NCBI GenBank assembly: GCA_030407315.1
Contig: JALQPE010002030.1
Location: 39,887 to 103,886 of the forward strand
Reading direction: 5' to 3'
From: Asparagopsis taxiformis
Taxonomy: Eukaryota > Rhodophyta > Florideophyceae > Bonnemaisoniales > Bonnemaisoniaceae
Length of the DNA stretch: 64,000 bases
The notes below the pieces were generated by a model that saw only the letters and a list, made by a program, of their open reading frames with translations, searched no databases and was not told the DNA's origin. Below are positions 33,428 through 45,400 of the stretch, in pieces (position 1 is the first letter of the stretch; each line of letters begins with the position of its first letter). A program made the translations under genes and the position numbers.

Positions 33428-33975
33428 ATCGATGCCACGAAGCCATGTGCGGAGACGGGTGTGACGTTCGCGGGCGGTGGTGGGTGAAAACCCATCTTAT
33501 CGCACCAGTTTATAGTCTCCTACCTACCCTAGAGCTCTTCTGACGTGCCCAGTCCTAAGTTTCGTACCACTTGATCACTCACATACTATATTTTTATGGT
33601 TAAACACATTATAATGTGATTCTATAGAATCACAGTTGATGGACAGCATCATATCCGTTTATTGTTGGTGATATAGCGATATAAATTAACCGAGGAGATT
33701 GTTGAGGTTGTACTTCGGGTACGATGTTGAATGTTAGATTAGAATTCCCGTCAATATAACTGTACCATCATCCATCCGCTCGCATTCATCCATGTATGGA
33801 TGGCGTTTCTCGACATGGCTACTATGTAATTATGAGCGATTGGCAGTGGCAAAGGGAAATCTACTGCGACAACTGTCCACCCAATTGCGTGCAATCTCTT
33901 GCTCATTAACTCTTCCTCTCGCCCCTCTTCAGTAACTTCTCCACGCCCCAATCTCTCCCCATCTCCACCATCTTC

Positions 33976-34885
33976 CTAATATCTGAACCGCATAAAAATA
34001 CGGCATCCCTTCTCGTCATAATCCTCCTCAACCATGTGCACTGCCTGCACTTCATTCTCACACCACCCTTGCTGTACAATGTCCTCCACTTCAGCACCAC
34101 TCATAATCTGTACCGAGGGTTCAAACGCCGCTGTTACATATTTGACCATAAAGTCGTTGCGAACGTTTGCATACAAATATCTCTTCTCAAATGCGCGCAG
34201 TGCCGACAAGAATTTCAATCCCAATATGTTATTATCACTCGACATGGCGACCAGCAATCCATCTTCATCTCTTAATAACAACTCCCTCGCCGTTTCGCCG
34301 AAAACATTTTCCGCCATTCCCATTAAGCCGTCCGGAATGAGCCGATAAACCCCAAAACTTGTGCATCCCAAGGTGCGGACTTGCAACCGCGATAAATCGG
34401 CGTCCAATCAAGTCCGCAACCAGACCCGTTTCCTCATTGTATAGCTTTGCAGCTGCGTACCGCACATACAAACCACCCAACAAGAACCCTACTAAACTGA
34501 TTGCATTGAAAATGTCATTCTCTGCAACAATTCTTTGCATATCTTCGGCCAATCTCTAGCCTCCGAGTAGGATACCATCGTGGGTGTTATCCGTATTCAC
34601 CTTTGTCACAAGCACTAATAATTCGCAGCTCGAAGCAGCTGTAGCTGCTTGCAGTTCATCCAAGACATATGTAAGGTCTTCTAAAGCACCATGGAGCTCA
34701 TGAGCGAGGACGAGTAGTTCTGTGGGAGGTGCGCGTATGAGCGCGTCATGTGGCAGAACGAGGGGTGGAGACGCTGGACGACGGGGTGCTATTGCGAAAG
34801 GAAGACGCACGGTAACATTAATCACTATTCCCCTAATTGCCCAACTCGAGTAGTAATTAAGACGACTCTTCCCCGACATGATCAA
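33976..34885 (-). pseudogene. DUF676-type serine esterase/lipase-like pseudogene (left copy)
   Basis: Blocks in order: a hydrophobic N-terminal part; KVNTDNTHDGI; a premature TAG followed directly by RLAEDMQRIV; ISLVGFLLGGLYVRYAAAKLY; FIAVASPHLG; then after a frame change GETARELLL and FEKRYLYANVRNDFMVKY. This is the block order of DUF676 alpha/beta hydrolases (DGI, RLAEE, GHSLGGL-RYA, ATPHLG, RVLYANV). The nucleophile elbow GHSLGG reads GFLLGG, so the catalytic serine is leucine. With a stop, a frameshift and no serine, it is a dead fragment. The identical inverse copy is at 40543-41452. Confidence 0.72.
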
Positions 34886-35095
34886 TCATTCCGTAACCGC
34901 ACGCTTCATTGCTCTGTGAAAAAGTGTATCCAACACACTTGTTGCCAGCATGTATGAGAATGGTCGTAGAGCTGAGAGAGCTATCTTACAGATTGTATAA
35001 TGCGTGTAAAAGTAGGAGTCTTGATGTTTGTCAAGGATGTCTAAAATTGTAGACAGCGTCGAAAAGATCAGCGCACATGAGCGCTCAGAATACGA

Positions 35096-36454
35096 TTACA
35101 AATCGCCTGCTTCACTCGCGACTGAAATCGAAACCAACATCGCATGAAGAGCTTTTTTCGAATCTTCAACGGCATTCGTCATGATGTGCGGTGTAATAAT
35201 ATTCACATAAGTCCCGGCACCTAGGAACAACAACGCCTGTAGAAGCAGATCCAGAATACAACATTGATCAGTTTCGCAATGCCAAAATTCATCCAGACGA
35301 TCCTCATCGGTGGGCAACGACGATATTTTCATACGCTCCATCAACAAAACCATAACCGCTGCTACTGGACAGGCAGACAGTTTGTGATGACTTCCATAAG
35401 GCGTATTCGCAGTGCAGTCACAAATCAACACGCCCACCCGTCAGCCGCAGCGAGAAAAGCCCTTTCATCGCTAACTCTCAAACACGTCGCCAATAATTGC
35501 GAACAGGCGTCCACAACGACGTTGCTTTCCGCAGATTTGTGTTGCGTCAATTCGCCGGCATTCGCATCCGAAAGGTCGCACATAACCTCTGCAATCGCAC
35601 GATGAACAGGATCCGGGTCTGGCGTGTCCTGCGCGGCATGAAAAGAAGACTTGAGTTGGGTGCAAATCATGTGCAACAGCTGATGAGAAGTTTGCGAATA
35701 ACCGATGACATCGCACAGCGCGGCAGCGGCATGTTCTGCAATTTGCGGGATACCAATCGCGGCGATGATTGTCGACAGAATAGTCGGGTCGCTCGAATAG
35801 GCCTGCCAGGCTTGTAAACAAGAGACAGCGGCACGGGCATTACGCAAAGCCGCATGGTCAAGATGGGCAGGAAGATTGGCCTGCAAATTGGCCATCATGA
35901 AGAGAGGCGTCTGCTGAACAACGTGTGCATTTGTGGCACAAAAGCGGTGCAAAGGCTGCGTCTCGGCGTGTTGATACTCGAGCATGACGGCCGACATGAC
36001 GTGAAATATGCGCACCTGTTCGTCGGCGAGTACGCAGCGGGGGTCGAGCCACATGGAGATATCTCCATGTGGCTCGACCCCCGCTTATGCGCAGCGACGA
36101 TTGAAAATGTGCCATCGCAAAGGCGCATGCGCGCGCGAAGAAATAGAGGGCAGAGGGGTGGTGGAGCGCGAGCGCGAGGGCACGAGGCGGGATTCATAAG
36201 GCGTAGATGCGTTGTGGGTCATCGGTGAACATCAACCAATCGGTTTGGAATCGACGATGCAGCGTAGTGGCGGCGAACAGAAGCGCGTGTGGCGTCGCAT
36301 CGGTGTTGATCAATTGTGCGCATATGGAACATGTTGATTGGGAATGACGCACGGCGGTGAGATAACGATCGGCTTGCGATATTTTTGTGCCGCGGTCGAG
36401 TGTGGGCAAAGCGAGATGCACGTTGGCGAGGGTGAATTGATGTGTGTTTGTCAT
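35096..36454 (-). pseudogene. Importin-13/transportin-3-like N-terminal fragment (left copy)
   Basis: The first ORF (36454-36194) has the importin-beta N-terminal pattern: QADRYLTAVRHSQSTCSICAQ, then LLFAATTLHRRFQTDW. The second (36054-35425) is all helical, HEAT-repeat-like (LPAHLDHAALRN, HAAAALCDVIGYSQ, AIAEVMCDLSDANAGE). A third (35437-35096) continues in another frame. Together about 400 residues, less than half of a nuclear transport receptor. A 50-bp palindrome (36036-36085) lies at the start of the second part. Introns could explain some breaks; truncation argues for a captured fragment. Confidence 0.55.
36036..36085. repeat. 50-bp perfect palindrome (left arm)
   Basis: Centred on GATATC, arms AGCGGGGGTCGAGCCACATGG-type to the inverse, with no mismatch or spacer. 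Its mirror copy is 39343-39392. Confidence 0.95.
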
Positions 36455-36915
36455 GGATTACGATTAGCGACTTGATCCATGAAAGTGTATGTTGGAAAAA
36501 TAGTCGGGAGCGTGTTGTGGTGTGGGGCGTTTGGTCAATCTTGCGTTCAGCCTTTCTGTGTGCCTCTCGACCCCATTTCCGGACACCTGTCTCAACACAC
36601 ATTCTGCTCGCCCATTGGCTGTTTCACACGCTGGTGATGTTTACAATGTCAGCATGTCTCCCAGACTTGTAACGTCACCAGACGCGACGTGGAGGCCGCA
36701 CTGGACGAGACACCAACAATTTACGCTTTGGTCGACTCGGCGCATCACAACTGTGACCGCAGAAGGCTCTCAAATTGAACAATAATCATCAGCTTTGTAA
36801 CAATCTCGTGTACCCGCTTCCGCGCCTGTACGACCGCCTCTGCGATTTCCTCGACATAATTCCTCTGCACCACCTTTTCTACATTATTGCTCCCGTTCGT
36901 GACCCCGTTACTGTT

Positions 36916-37104
36916 CTACATGTAAGCCGTCCACATCGCGTCAATCATCCTCCCCGCCGCGTTCTGCCCCAGATACAACTCCGCGTTGTCCTGGAACACC
37001 TTCAGACATAACGACAATAGCATTTCGTAAAATAATTTCGCGATGGTTAACTTGTCGGGGTCAGCGTGACTGATAAACACATCGTAAACTTCTTCGGCCC
37101 CCAT
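36916..37104 (-). pseudogene. Toll/IL-1 receptor (TIR) domain-like fragment
   Basis: The 62-residue frame reads YDVFISHADPDKLTIAKLFY and then LCLKVFQDNAELYLGQNAAGRM. This matches the first half of a TIR domain: box 1 YDVFISH, the AKxLYE helix, and the GLRVFxDxxEL-G strand and loop. TIR domains act as signalling adaptors or NAD-cleaving enzymes; the later part holding the catalytic glutamate is not visible. The frame ends at TAG, which could be an intron start (GTAGAA) or truncation. Confidence 0.5.
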
Positions 37105-37149
37105 CCCTGCGCTGCGATCATTCCCTGTCCGTTGCCCAGGCCATTCTGA

Positions 37150-37641
37150 TCAGAATGCTGTCGAGAGCATCGGTAGCGCGAGTTTGTCGCGTGCTCCCAG
37201 GTCAGTATCGTCGGCGATGAGGTCTATGTGGTTCAGATCACGCCTTTTCTGTCCTAAAATCCACAGCTGACTTGTCTTAGAACAATAGTGGAACGACTTT
37301 ACGCTGAGCTCCGGAGTGGCAATTGTGCGACATGTGTTCCCCTCTTGATATGACACTTTCGGGTTCAGTTTGTTGGCCGAACATTCGCAGAGCAAAAACG
37401 CGTTGGCGATTTTGTTGCCTGGCTCATTTTTGAGTATTGCTTCATCCAACAACTCTCCTGACGATACACTCGATGATAATGACTTCTCTGCTTCAGGTGA
37501 CGTCCAAGTCTTGGTTTCTCCTTGGAAAGCATTCCATTGTACTGCTGCGTTTGCAGAAAAAACACTGCAATTTGAGATGAAACGCAACGCTTCGAGGTCT
37601 CCGCCGCTTTCAGATGATATTAACAACGCCCATAGATGCAA
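37150..37641 (-). CDS. Hypothetical ORF (163 aa) in the spacer
   Basis: Directly upstream of the TIR-like fragment on the same strand. Starts MHLWALLISSESGG; mixed alpha/beta-like composition with several cysteines; ends LALPMLSTAF. No family recognised; possibly part of the same captured gene. Confidence 0.35.
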   Translation of the reverse strand: MHLWALLISSESGGDLEALRFISNCSVFSANAAVQWNAFQGETKTWTSPEAEKSLSSSVSSGELLDEAILKNEPGNKIANAFLLCECSANKLNPKVSYQEGNTCRTIATPELSVKSFHYCSKTSQLWILGQKRRDLNHIDLIADDTDLGARDKLALPMLSTAF

Positions 37642-37804
37642 GTCGGAAAGAGTGTGATAAACTATTCCAGAGCATGCATCAACTATCTACACAGTACAAT
37701 ATTGACCCAAGTATCCAGAATAGGCAGTGAATTGGCGATCGTTGGTCACTGCTAATTTCATCGTGGAAGAGTTGTCGGAAAAGTAGTAACTGGAAACGAT
37801 GCGA

Positions 37805-38263
37805 TCACGGAGCTCGATGAGGTCCAGCAGCAGATTCAGCCTCACGTTTGCCCTTCGCTACAAAAATGGCTGGGAATAAAAGAGAATCTGCAAAGGCAAC
37901 CCCTGTTCTCTTTCTAGCCGCAGCAAGAGAGGCACCGGTTCTCTCCTTCCGTTCTGTGCGTGTTCTTCGCTTGCTCCTGGAGCGTACTGTTGCCTCTGTG
38001 AGCTTTGCGTCTGCAACAATGAGTGACGCGGAGTCCGCGTATTCGGCCTCCTCCACGATTCCAAATTGGAGTTCAGCAGGATTCTCAACCATTATCATCT
38101 TGATACCATGCAAAAAACACTCTGAATAAGTTGGAACAAAGTTACTGGATAAATTCTGCAGCTCCTGAGTCATGTCTCTCAACATTGAGAGAGACAATTG
38201 CACAGGACTCTCATGCCTGGCAGCATTGTACGCAAAAGTTCGCAACATCGGGAACCTTTGCAA
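37805..38263 (-). CDS. Hypothetical ORF (152 aa) in the spacer
   Basis: Helical N-terminal half (LSLSMLRDMTQELQNLSSNF), then a very basic run (RSRSKRRTRTERKERTG). No family recognised. Same strand as the neighbouring frames and possibly an exon of the same gene. Confidence 0.35.
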   Translation of the reverse strand: MQRFPMLRTFAYNAARHESPVQLSLSMLRDMTQELQNLSSNFVPTYSECFLHGIKMIMVENPAELQFGIVEEAEYADSASLIVADAKLTEATVRSRSKRRTRTERKERTGASLAAARKRTGVAFADSLLFPAIFVAKGKREAESAAGPHRAP

Positions 38264-38303
38264 CCTCTCAATGCGATCTAGAAGAAAAGTAGCACCCTGC
38301 GGA

Positions 38304-38760
38304 CTAATTAGAATTATAGCGTTCTATCCATAGAGGCACGAGCTCACGGTCGTTGATATCCAGTTCCTTGGAAAATAAACACATTACAATACGACTGCCA
38401 GTCGTATTGTACTCCATGCCCAGTGGGCATGGAGAGTATAATTTCTTCCCAAATGGACAGAGTGGACGTGTCAAATTCATCAATGAAAAAAGGCTTGTAT
38501 CATCAATCCAACTGCCATCATCACAGGTGACCAAATAGGTCAATAGAACCTGAGGCAGTGTAACAATAATACTGACAGCTTTTGCATCTGTACCACGCTT
38601 CTTGGCTTGCTGTCCGAGCTGACTGCCATCGCCCAAGTCGAGCAAAATTTCATTGGATCTACCAAGGCCCACTTGGGCGCACAGCAACGTATACATTACC
38701 TCTGCAGAGCGTCGACGAGAGGCGCAAAATACGGCCACACCATTCCATAGTCGGTTACGA
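38304..38760 (-). CDS. Hypothetical frame with embedded palindromes
   Basis: The open frame continues upstream to 38906 inside the right arm, but only the spacer part could be specific. It reads SMSLRLRNRLWNGVAVFCAS and IIVTLPQVLLTYLVTCDDGS. Two adjacent palindromes lie in its 3' part: 38385-38411 (13-bp arms, 1-base centre) and 38413-38435 (11-bp arms, 1-base centre). No family is recognised. Confidence 0.3.
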
Positions 38761-38973
38761 AGTCTGAGAGACATGCTGACATTGTAAACATCACCAGCGT
38801 GTGAAACAGCCAATGGGCGAGCAGAATGTGTGTTGAGACAGGTGTCCGGAAATGGGGTCGAGAGGCACACAGAAAGGCTGAACGCAAGATTGACCAAACG
38901 CCCCACACCACAACACGCTCCCGACTATTTTTCCAACATACACTTTCATGGATCAAGTCGCTAATCGTAATCC

Positions 38974-40332
38974 ATGACAAACACACATCAATTCACCCTC
39001 GCCAACGTGCATCTCGCTTTGCCCACACTCGACCGCGGCACAAAAATATCGCAAGCCGATCGTTATCTCACCGCCGTGCGTCATTCCCAATCAACATGTT
39101 CCATATGCGCACAATTGATCAACACCGATGCGACGCCACACGCGCTTCTGTTCGCCGCCACTACGCTGCATCGTCGATTCCAAACCGATTGGTTGATGTT
39201 CACCGATGACCCACAACGCATCTACGCCTTATGAATCCCGCCTCGTGCCCTCGCGCTCGCGCTCCACCACCCCTCTGCCCTCTATTTCTTCGCGCGCGCA
39301 TGCGCCTTTGCGATGGCACATTTTCAATCGTCGCTGCGCATAAGCGGGGGTCGAGCCACATGGAGATATCTCCATGTGGCTCGACCCCCGCTGCGTACTC
39401 GCCGACGAACAGGTGCGCATATTTCACGTCATGTCGGCCGTCATGCTCGAGTATCAACACGCCGAGACGCAGCCTTTGCACCGCTTTTGTGCCACAAATG
39501 CACACGTTGTTCAGCAGACGCCTCTCTTCATGATGGCCAATTTGCAGGCCAATCTTCCTGCCCATCTTGACCATGCGGCTTTGCGTAATGCCCGTGCCGC
39601 TGTCTCTTGTTTACAAGCCTGGCAGGCCTATTCGAGCGACCCGACTATTCTGTCGACAATCATCGCCGCGATTGGTATCCCGCAAATTGCAGAACATGCC
39701 GCTGCCGCGCTGTGCGATGTCATCGGTTATTCGCAAACTTCTCATCAGCTGTTGCACATGATTTGCACCCAACTCAAGTCTTCTTTTCATGCCGCGCAGG
39801 ACACGCCAGACCCGGATCCTGTTCATCGTGCGATTGCAGAGGTTATGTGCGACCTTTCGGATGCGAATGCCGGCGAATTGACGCAACACAAATCTGCGGA
39901 AAGCAACGTCGTTGTGGACGCCTGTTCGCAATTATTGGCGACGTGTTTGAGAGTTAGCGATGAAAGGGCTTTTCTCGCTGCGGCTGACGGGTGGGCGTGT
40001 TGATTTGTGACTGCACTGCGAATACGCCTTATGGAAGTCATCACAAACTGTCTGCCTGTCCAGTAGCAGCGGTTATGGTTTTGTTGATGGAGCGTATGAA
40101 AATATCGTCGTTGCCCACCGATGAGGATCGTCTGGATGAATTTTGGCATTGCGAAACTGATCAATGTTGTATTCTGGATCTGCTTCTACAGGCGTTGTTG
40201 TTCCTAGGTGCCGGGACTTATGTGAATATTATTACACCGCACATCATGACGAATGCCGTTGAAGATTCGAAAAAAGCTCTTCATGCGATGTTGGTTTCGA
40301 TTTCAGTCGCGAGTGAAGCAGGCGATTTGTAA
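38974..40332 (+). pseudogene. Importin-13/transportin-3-like N-terminal fragment (right copy)
   Basis: Inverse copy of 35096-36454 with identical frames (38974-39234, 39374-40003, 39991-40332). The third begins at a GTG in the track of frames, so its start is only the result of a frame change. It contains the mirror 50-bp palindrome at 39343-39392. Confidence 0.55.
39343..39392. repeat. 50-bp perfect palindrome (right arm)
   Basis: Mirror copy of 36036-36085, perfect, centred on GATATC. Confidence 0.95.
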
Positions 40333-40542
40333 TCGTATTCTGAGCGCTCATGTGCGCTGATCTTTTCGACGCTGTCTACAATTTTAGACATCCTTGACAA
40401 ACATCAAGACTCCTACTTTTACACGCATTATACAATCTGTAAGATAGCTCTCTCAGCTCTACGACCATTCTCATACATGCTGGCAACAAGTGTGTTGGAT
40501 ACACTTTTTCACAGAGCAATGAAGCGTGCGGTTACGGAATGA

Positions 40543-41452
40543 TTGATCATGTCGGGGAAGAGTCGTCTTAATTACTACTCGAGTTGGGCAATTAGGGGAA
40601 TAGTGATTAATGTTACCGTGCGTCTTCCTTTCGCAATAGCACCCCGTCGTCCAGCGTCTCCACCCCTCGTTCTGCCACATGACGCGCTCATACGCGCACC
40701 TCCCACAGAACTACTCGTCCTCGCTCATGAGCTCCATGGTGCTTTAGAAGACCTTACATATGTCTTGGATGAACTGCAAGCAGCTACAGCTGCTTCGAGC
40801 TGCGAATTATTAGTGCTTGTGACAAAGGTGAATACGGATAACACCCACGATGGTATCCTACTCGGAGGCTAGAGATTGGCCGAAGATATGCAAAGAATTG
40901 TTGCAGAGAATGACATTTTCAATGCAATCAGTTTAGTAGGGTTCTTGTTGGGTGGTTTGTATGTGCGGTACGCAGCTGCAAAGCTATACAATGAGGAAAC
41001 GGGTCTGGTTGCGGACTTGATTGGACGCCGATTTATCGCGGTTGCAAGTCCGCACCTTGGGATGCACAAGTTTTGGGGTTTATCGGCTCATTCCGGACGG
41101 CTTAATGGGAATGGCGGAAAATGTTTTCGGCGAAACGGCGAGGGAGTTGTTATTAAGAGATGAAGATGGATTGCTGGTCGCCATGTCGAGTGATAATAAC
41201 ATATTGGGATTGAAATTCTTGTCGGCACTGCGCGCATTTGAGAAGAGATATTTGTATGCAAACGTTCGCAACGACTTTATGGTCAAATATGTAACAGCGG
41301 CGTTTGAACCCTCGGTACAGATTATGAGTGGTGCTGAAGTGGAGGACATTGTACAGCAAGGGTGGTGTGAGAATGAAGTGCAGGCAGTGCACATGGTTGA
41401 GGAGGATTATGACGAGAAGGGATGCCGTATTTTTATGCGGTTCAGATATTAG
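40543..41452 (+). pseudogene. DUF676-type serine esterase/lipase-like pseudogene (right copy)
   Basis: Inverse copy of 33976-34885. The in-frame TAG is at 40870-40872 between HDGILLGG and RLAED. The frame change follows SPHLGMHKFWGL. The nucleophile elbow reads GFLLGG. Identity with the left copy shows that the arms were duplicated after the gene had already decayed. Confidence 0.72.
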
Positions 41453-42000
41453 GAAGATGGTGGAGATGGGGAGAGATTGGGGCGTGGAGAAGTTACTGAA
41501 GAGGGGCGAGAGGAAGAGTTAATGAGCAAGAGATTGCACGCAATTGGGTGGACAGTTGTCGCAGTAGATTTCCCTTTGCCACTGCCAATCGCTCATAATT
41601 ACATAGTAGCCATGTCGAGAAACGCCATCCATACATGGATGAATGCGAGCGGATGGATGATGGTACAGTTATATTGACGGGAATTCTAATCTAACATTCA
41701 ACATCGTACCCGAAGTACAACCTCAACAATCTCCTCGGTTAATTTATATCGCTATATCACCAACAATAAACGGATATGATGCTGTCCATCAACTGTGATT
41801 CTATAGAATCACATTATAATGTGTTTAACCATAAAAATATAGTATGTGAGTGATCAAGTGGTACGAAACTTAGGACTGGGCACGTCAGAAGAGCTCTAGG
41901 GTAGGTAGGAGACTATAAACTGGTGCGATAAGATGGGTTTTCACCCACCACCGCCCGCGAACGTCACACCCGTCTCCGCACATGGCTTCGTGGCATCGAT

Positions 42001-42351
42001 ATGCGGGCAGAGAGCGTCGTCCAAGGGGAAAACGTATTTTCCGTGATTCACTCGATGTGCCACCCAACCAACACCCACCCGTTTTCCACTGCACGTCCCA
42101 TCACTTCAATGAATGAGACGACAATCGCCACACCAGTCCTTGCGCCAGGTATGCTGCTTCGCTTCGCGTATTATTCGACACACCCACTGATCCATTACTC
42201 CTACACATACGATCTGTCGCACTGCCCTCTTCCCATTGCGCACGACTCGCAGTCACAGAGTATCATTCCTGCCAGCACTTCATCTCCATCTGATTATATC
42301 GTCCCATACTCCCACCCCGATGCTCACCCTCTTACTTCCACCACATTATGA
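42001..42351 (+). CDS. Hypothetical ORF in right arm (116 aa)
   Basis: Identical inverse copy of 33077-33427; see that entry. No function can be proposed. Confidence 0.25.
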   Translation: MRAESVVQGENVFSVIHSMCHPTNTHPFSTARPITSMNETTIATPVLAPGMLLRFAYYSTHPLIHYSYTYDLSHCPLPIAHDSQSQSIIPASTSSPSDYIVPYSHPDAHPLTSTTL

Positions 42352-42439
42352 CACACACCGTCACATCGTCCAGAACAAGAGACACGAGAACGTATTTAAC
42401 TTCTTTACCAGCGTAACTAAACCAAACTAATTTAGTGCA

Positions 42440-45400
42440 ACTCTCCAAGGCATTCAGCCGCTACGACCAGCCGCTCCTCTACTTTCCAGCCTCTTTTTCC
42501 CTCTAATATCGCCTTCGCTACCCTCTTTACAAACATGCAAGCCCAGAAATTCTAAAATTTCGGGCCCAAGAAAATTGCAAAAAAACATCGATTTGGGAGG
42601 TCGAAAGTGCCGTACGGCACACCCCCATCTCAAAAACATGTTCACATGTGCATGTTTTTGAGAATAGCCCAAATTTTAATTCAATTCAGGTCGTTTAATC
42701 TGGCCACAACGGCCCCAGAAGCCACCCTGTGCCCCGAGCGGCCCCTCCTTCCTCACTCTCCCACTACACCCATACTGTTAAACCGTTCCTGCCAGCCTCA
42801 CCAATGCCTTCATCTCCACATCATATTCCTCTGCTCAGCTGGTCAACCTGGACGTCTAGTAAATGTACTCGTTGTCTTCGACATCCAGCATTGTAGGACA
42901 ACACCGCGAAACCTACACCTACCGCGGAGCTCATCCATCAGCGGTAGACGTCCAATGAATGTCAGCCACTCAACCATTGCCCTCGAGCCTACCAAAAATT
43001 TGGACGTCTAGCCAGCAGTGATTGCTGCTCTGCTATCTCGGTCGGTTTCCGATGCATGTACATGCGTCGGAGTACGTCTGCGGTGGCAGTCCAAAAAGAT
43101 GTGGACCAGTGGTACACCTGGGAAGTACTTCAACATGCAGCAGTAGCACCACCACACAGACACACAGACAAATACACAGCATCGCACGGCTTGCACATCA
43201 CGCCTCTGACTCAAGCGTCAATTGCGTGCTGCAGTGTGTGTGCGCCGTGCGGTAGCAGGATGAAAATGGTTGCAACCAGTGCCATCCTGCTGCCGGCCAG
43301 GCTGACTAACCACTCCGAAACTATATCATCTCGTCGTTACGGCAGCACGGTGCGCTCTCGCCTGATTCATTGCTGCAATGCGTGCAGGTGCGCAATACAA
43401 GACTAAGCTGAAATGGACGTCCGATGGATGCCCGACTCAATTGAATTGCTGGCAAGCCCAGAAATTCTAAAATTTCGGGACCAAGAAAATTGCAAAAAGC
43501 ATCGATTTGGGAGGTCGAAAGTGCCGTACGGCACACCCCCATCTCAAAAACATGTTCACATGTGCATGTTTTTGAGAATAGCCCAAAAAATAAAGCAATT
43601 CAGGACGTCCGCCGGACATAGGCTTGATTCTAATTTGGCCACAACGGCCCCAGAAGCTACCAAGCGCCCCGAGCGGCCCCTCCCCGCTCACTTACCCACT
43701 CACGCCCATCTTGCAGAAACGTTCCTGCTGGCCTCATCCATGCCTTCACATCCACATCATAATCCTCTGCTGAGCTGTTCACCTTGGACGCTCACTGGAA
43801 GTACTCGTCTTCGACGTCCGCCAATGCAGGACAACACCATGAATACTAAACCCACCGTGGATCTCAGTCATCAACGGTGGGCGTCCTATAAATGACTGCT
43901 ATAGAACCATTGCCCCAAGCCCTCCAGTTTGGACGCTCAGCCAACAGCGATTGCTGCTCTACCTCCTTGGTCGTTCTCCGATGCATGTAAATGCGCCAAA
44001 GTACGACCGATGGGGCAGTCCAAACTTTTTGTACCAGTGCACGCCTAGGGATACCACAAGGTTCGTCGTACAAGGTTCGTCATACACACACAAAGACACA
44101 AAGACACAAAGACACAAAGACACAAACACACAAACACACAAACAACCACGCACTGCAGCACCCAACTTTCGCATGCGTCAGTGATGTGCTGCTGCAGTGT
44201 ATATGCGCTGTGCGGTAGCAAGATTTCCATGCTTGCAGCCATTCACATCCAGACATCCAGCCGCCGACCAGGGAAGCCGTTTGCAGCCGATTCCCCCTTG
44301 TCTGCATGGCATCTCGGTGCTGTCAACACTTGCTTAGTTGCTGCGATGCGAGCAAATGTGCAGCACTAGCCTAACTTGAAATGGACGTCGAGTGGAAGTC
44401 CGGCTCGGTTACATTGCTGGTCAGCCCTGAAATTCTAAAATGTTGGGCTGAGAAATAGCTGCAAAACTGTATCCATGTGCAATACTCGACCAACCTGAAA
44501 TGGACGTCCGGTGAATGTCCAGCTCAATTGCATTGCTGGCGAGCCCAGAAATTCTAAAATTTCAGTCAGAAAAAAAATGCAAAAATACATCGATTTGGGC
44601 GGTCGAAAGTGCCGTACGGCACACCCCCATCTCAAAAACATGTTCACATGTGCATGTTTTTGAGAATGGCTCAAAATTCAATTCAAATCAAGGTGTCTAA
44701 TCTGGCCACAACGGCCCCAGAAGAAGCCATCCGACGCCCCGAGCGGGGCCATCGCTGGCTTCTGTAAGCACCAACTGTAAGCAAAGCCACATCTCATGAA
44801 GGATCGATTCCAGGCTCAGGCTCAATACGCCAGGGCGAAGTTTTGGTCCTTGTTTCGACATGCTCCCACTCCACTTTCTCACGACAAACACTGCTCATCC
44901 ATCATGCTGCACATGCTACGTGCACTTCGTATGAGCAGTGGGCCCGCCTGCGTGGTTGCTGTAATGCGTAGATGTGAGCAGCATACGAACAACCCAGAAT
45001 GGACGTCTGGTGGATGTCCGGCTCAATTGCATTGCTGGCGAGCCCAGAAATTCTAAAATTTCGGGCAGAAAAAAATTGTGAAAAATCATCGATTTGGGCG
45101 GGTCGATTGTGCCGTACGGCAGACCCCCATCTCAAAAACATGTTCACATGTGCATGTTTTTGAGAATAGCCCAAATTTCAATTCAAATCAAGGTGTCTAA
45201 TTTGGCCACAACGGCCCCAGGAACCGGCTGCCGCCCCGACCGGGGTCATCACTGGCTTCTGTAAGCACCAACTGTAAGCCAAAATCGCGTCTTACGAAGG
45301 GTCGATTTCAGGCTCAACACGTCAGGGACAGGTCTTGGTCCTTGTTTCATCATGGTCCCGCCCTACTCTCTCACGATCAACCTGAAATGGACGTCCGGTG

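Larger units (their letters stand above)
32709..36673 (-). repeat. Left arm of the giant inverted repeat (3.96 kb)
   Basis: The arm is inverse to 38755-42719. Paired positions keep a constant sum (75428) across ~3.9 kb, and all encoded frames are identical. Only the outer ~250 bp show scattered differences, including one indel. It contains fragments of three genes, described under the pseudogene entries. Confidence 0.95.
36674..38754. other. Central spacer of the giant inverted repeat
   Basis: 2.08 kb of single-copy sequence between the arms. It contains several short minus-strand frames, one resembling a Toll/IL-1 receptor domain, and a pair of adjacent palindromes at 38385-38435. The minus-strand frames may be exons of one captured gene. 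Confidence 0.6.
38755..42719 (+). repeat. Right arm of the giant inverted repeat (3.96 kb)
   Basis: Inverse of 32709-36673, effectively identical over the inner 3.7 kb. At its outer end it runs into the array family of 42.5-45.5 kb. Confidence 0.95.

Noticed and set aside
43022..44369. Short Cys/His-rich ORFs in the right array of E2
   Set aside because: They change between repeat copies and overlap on both strands; the (ACACAAAG)n run accounts for one group.
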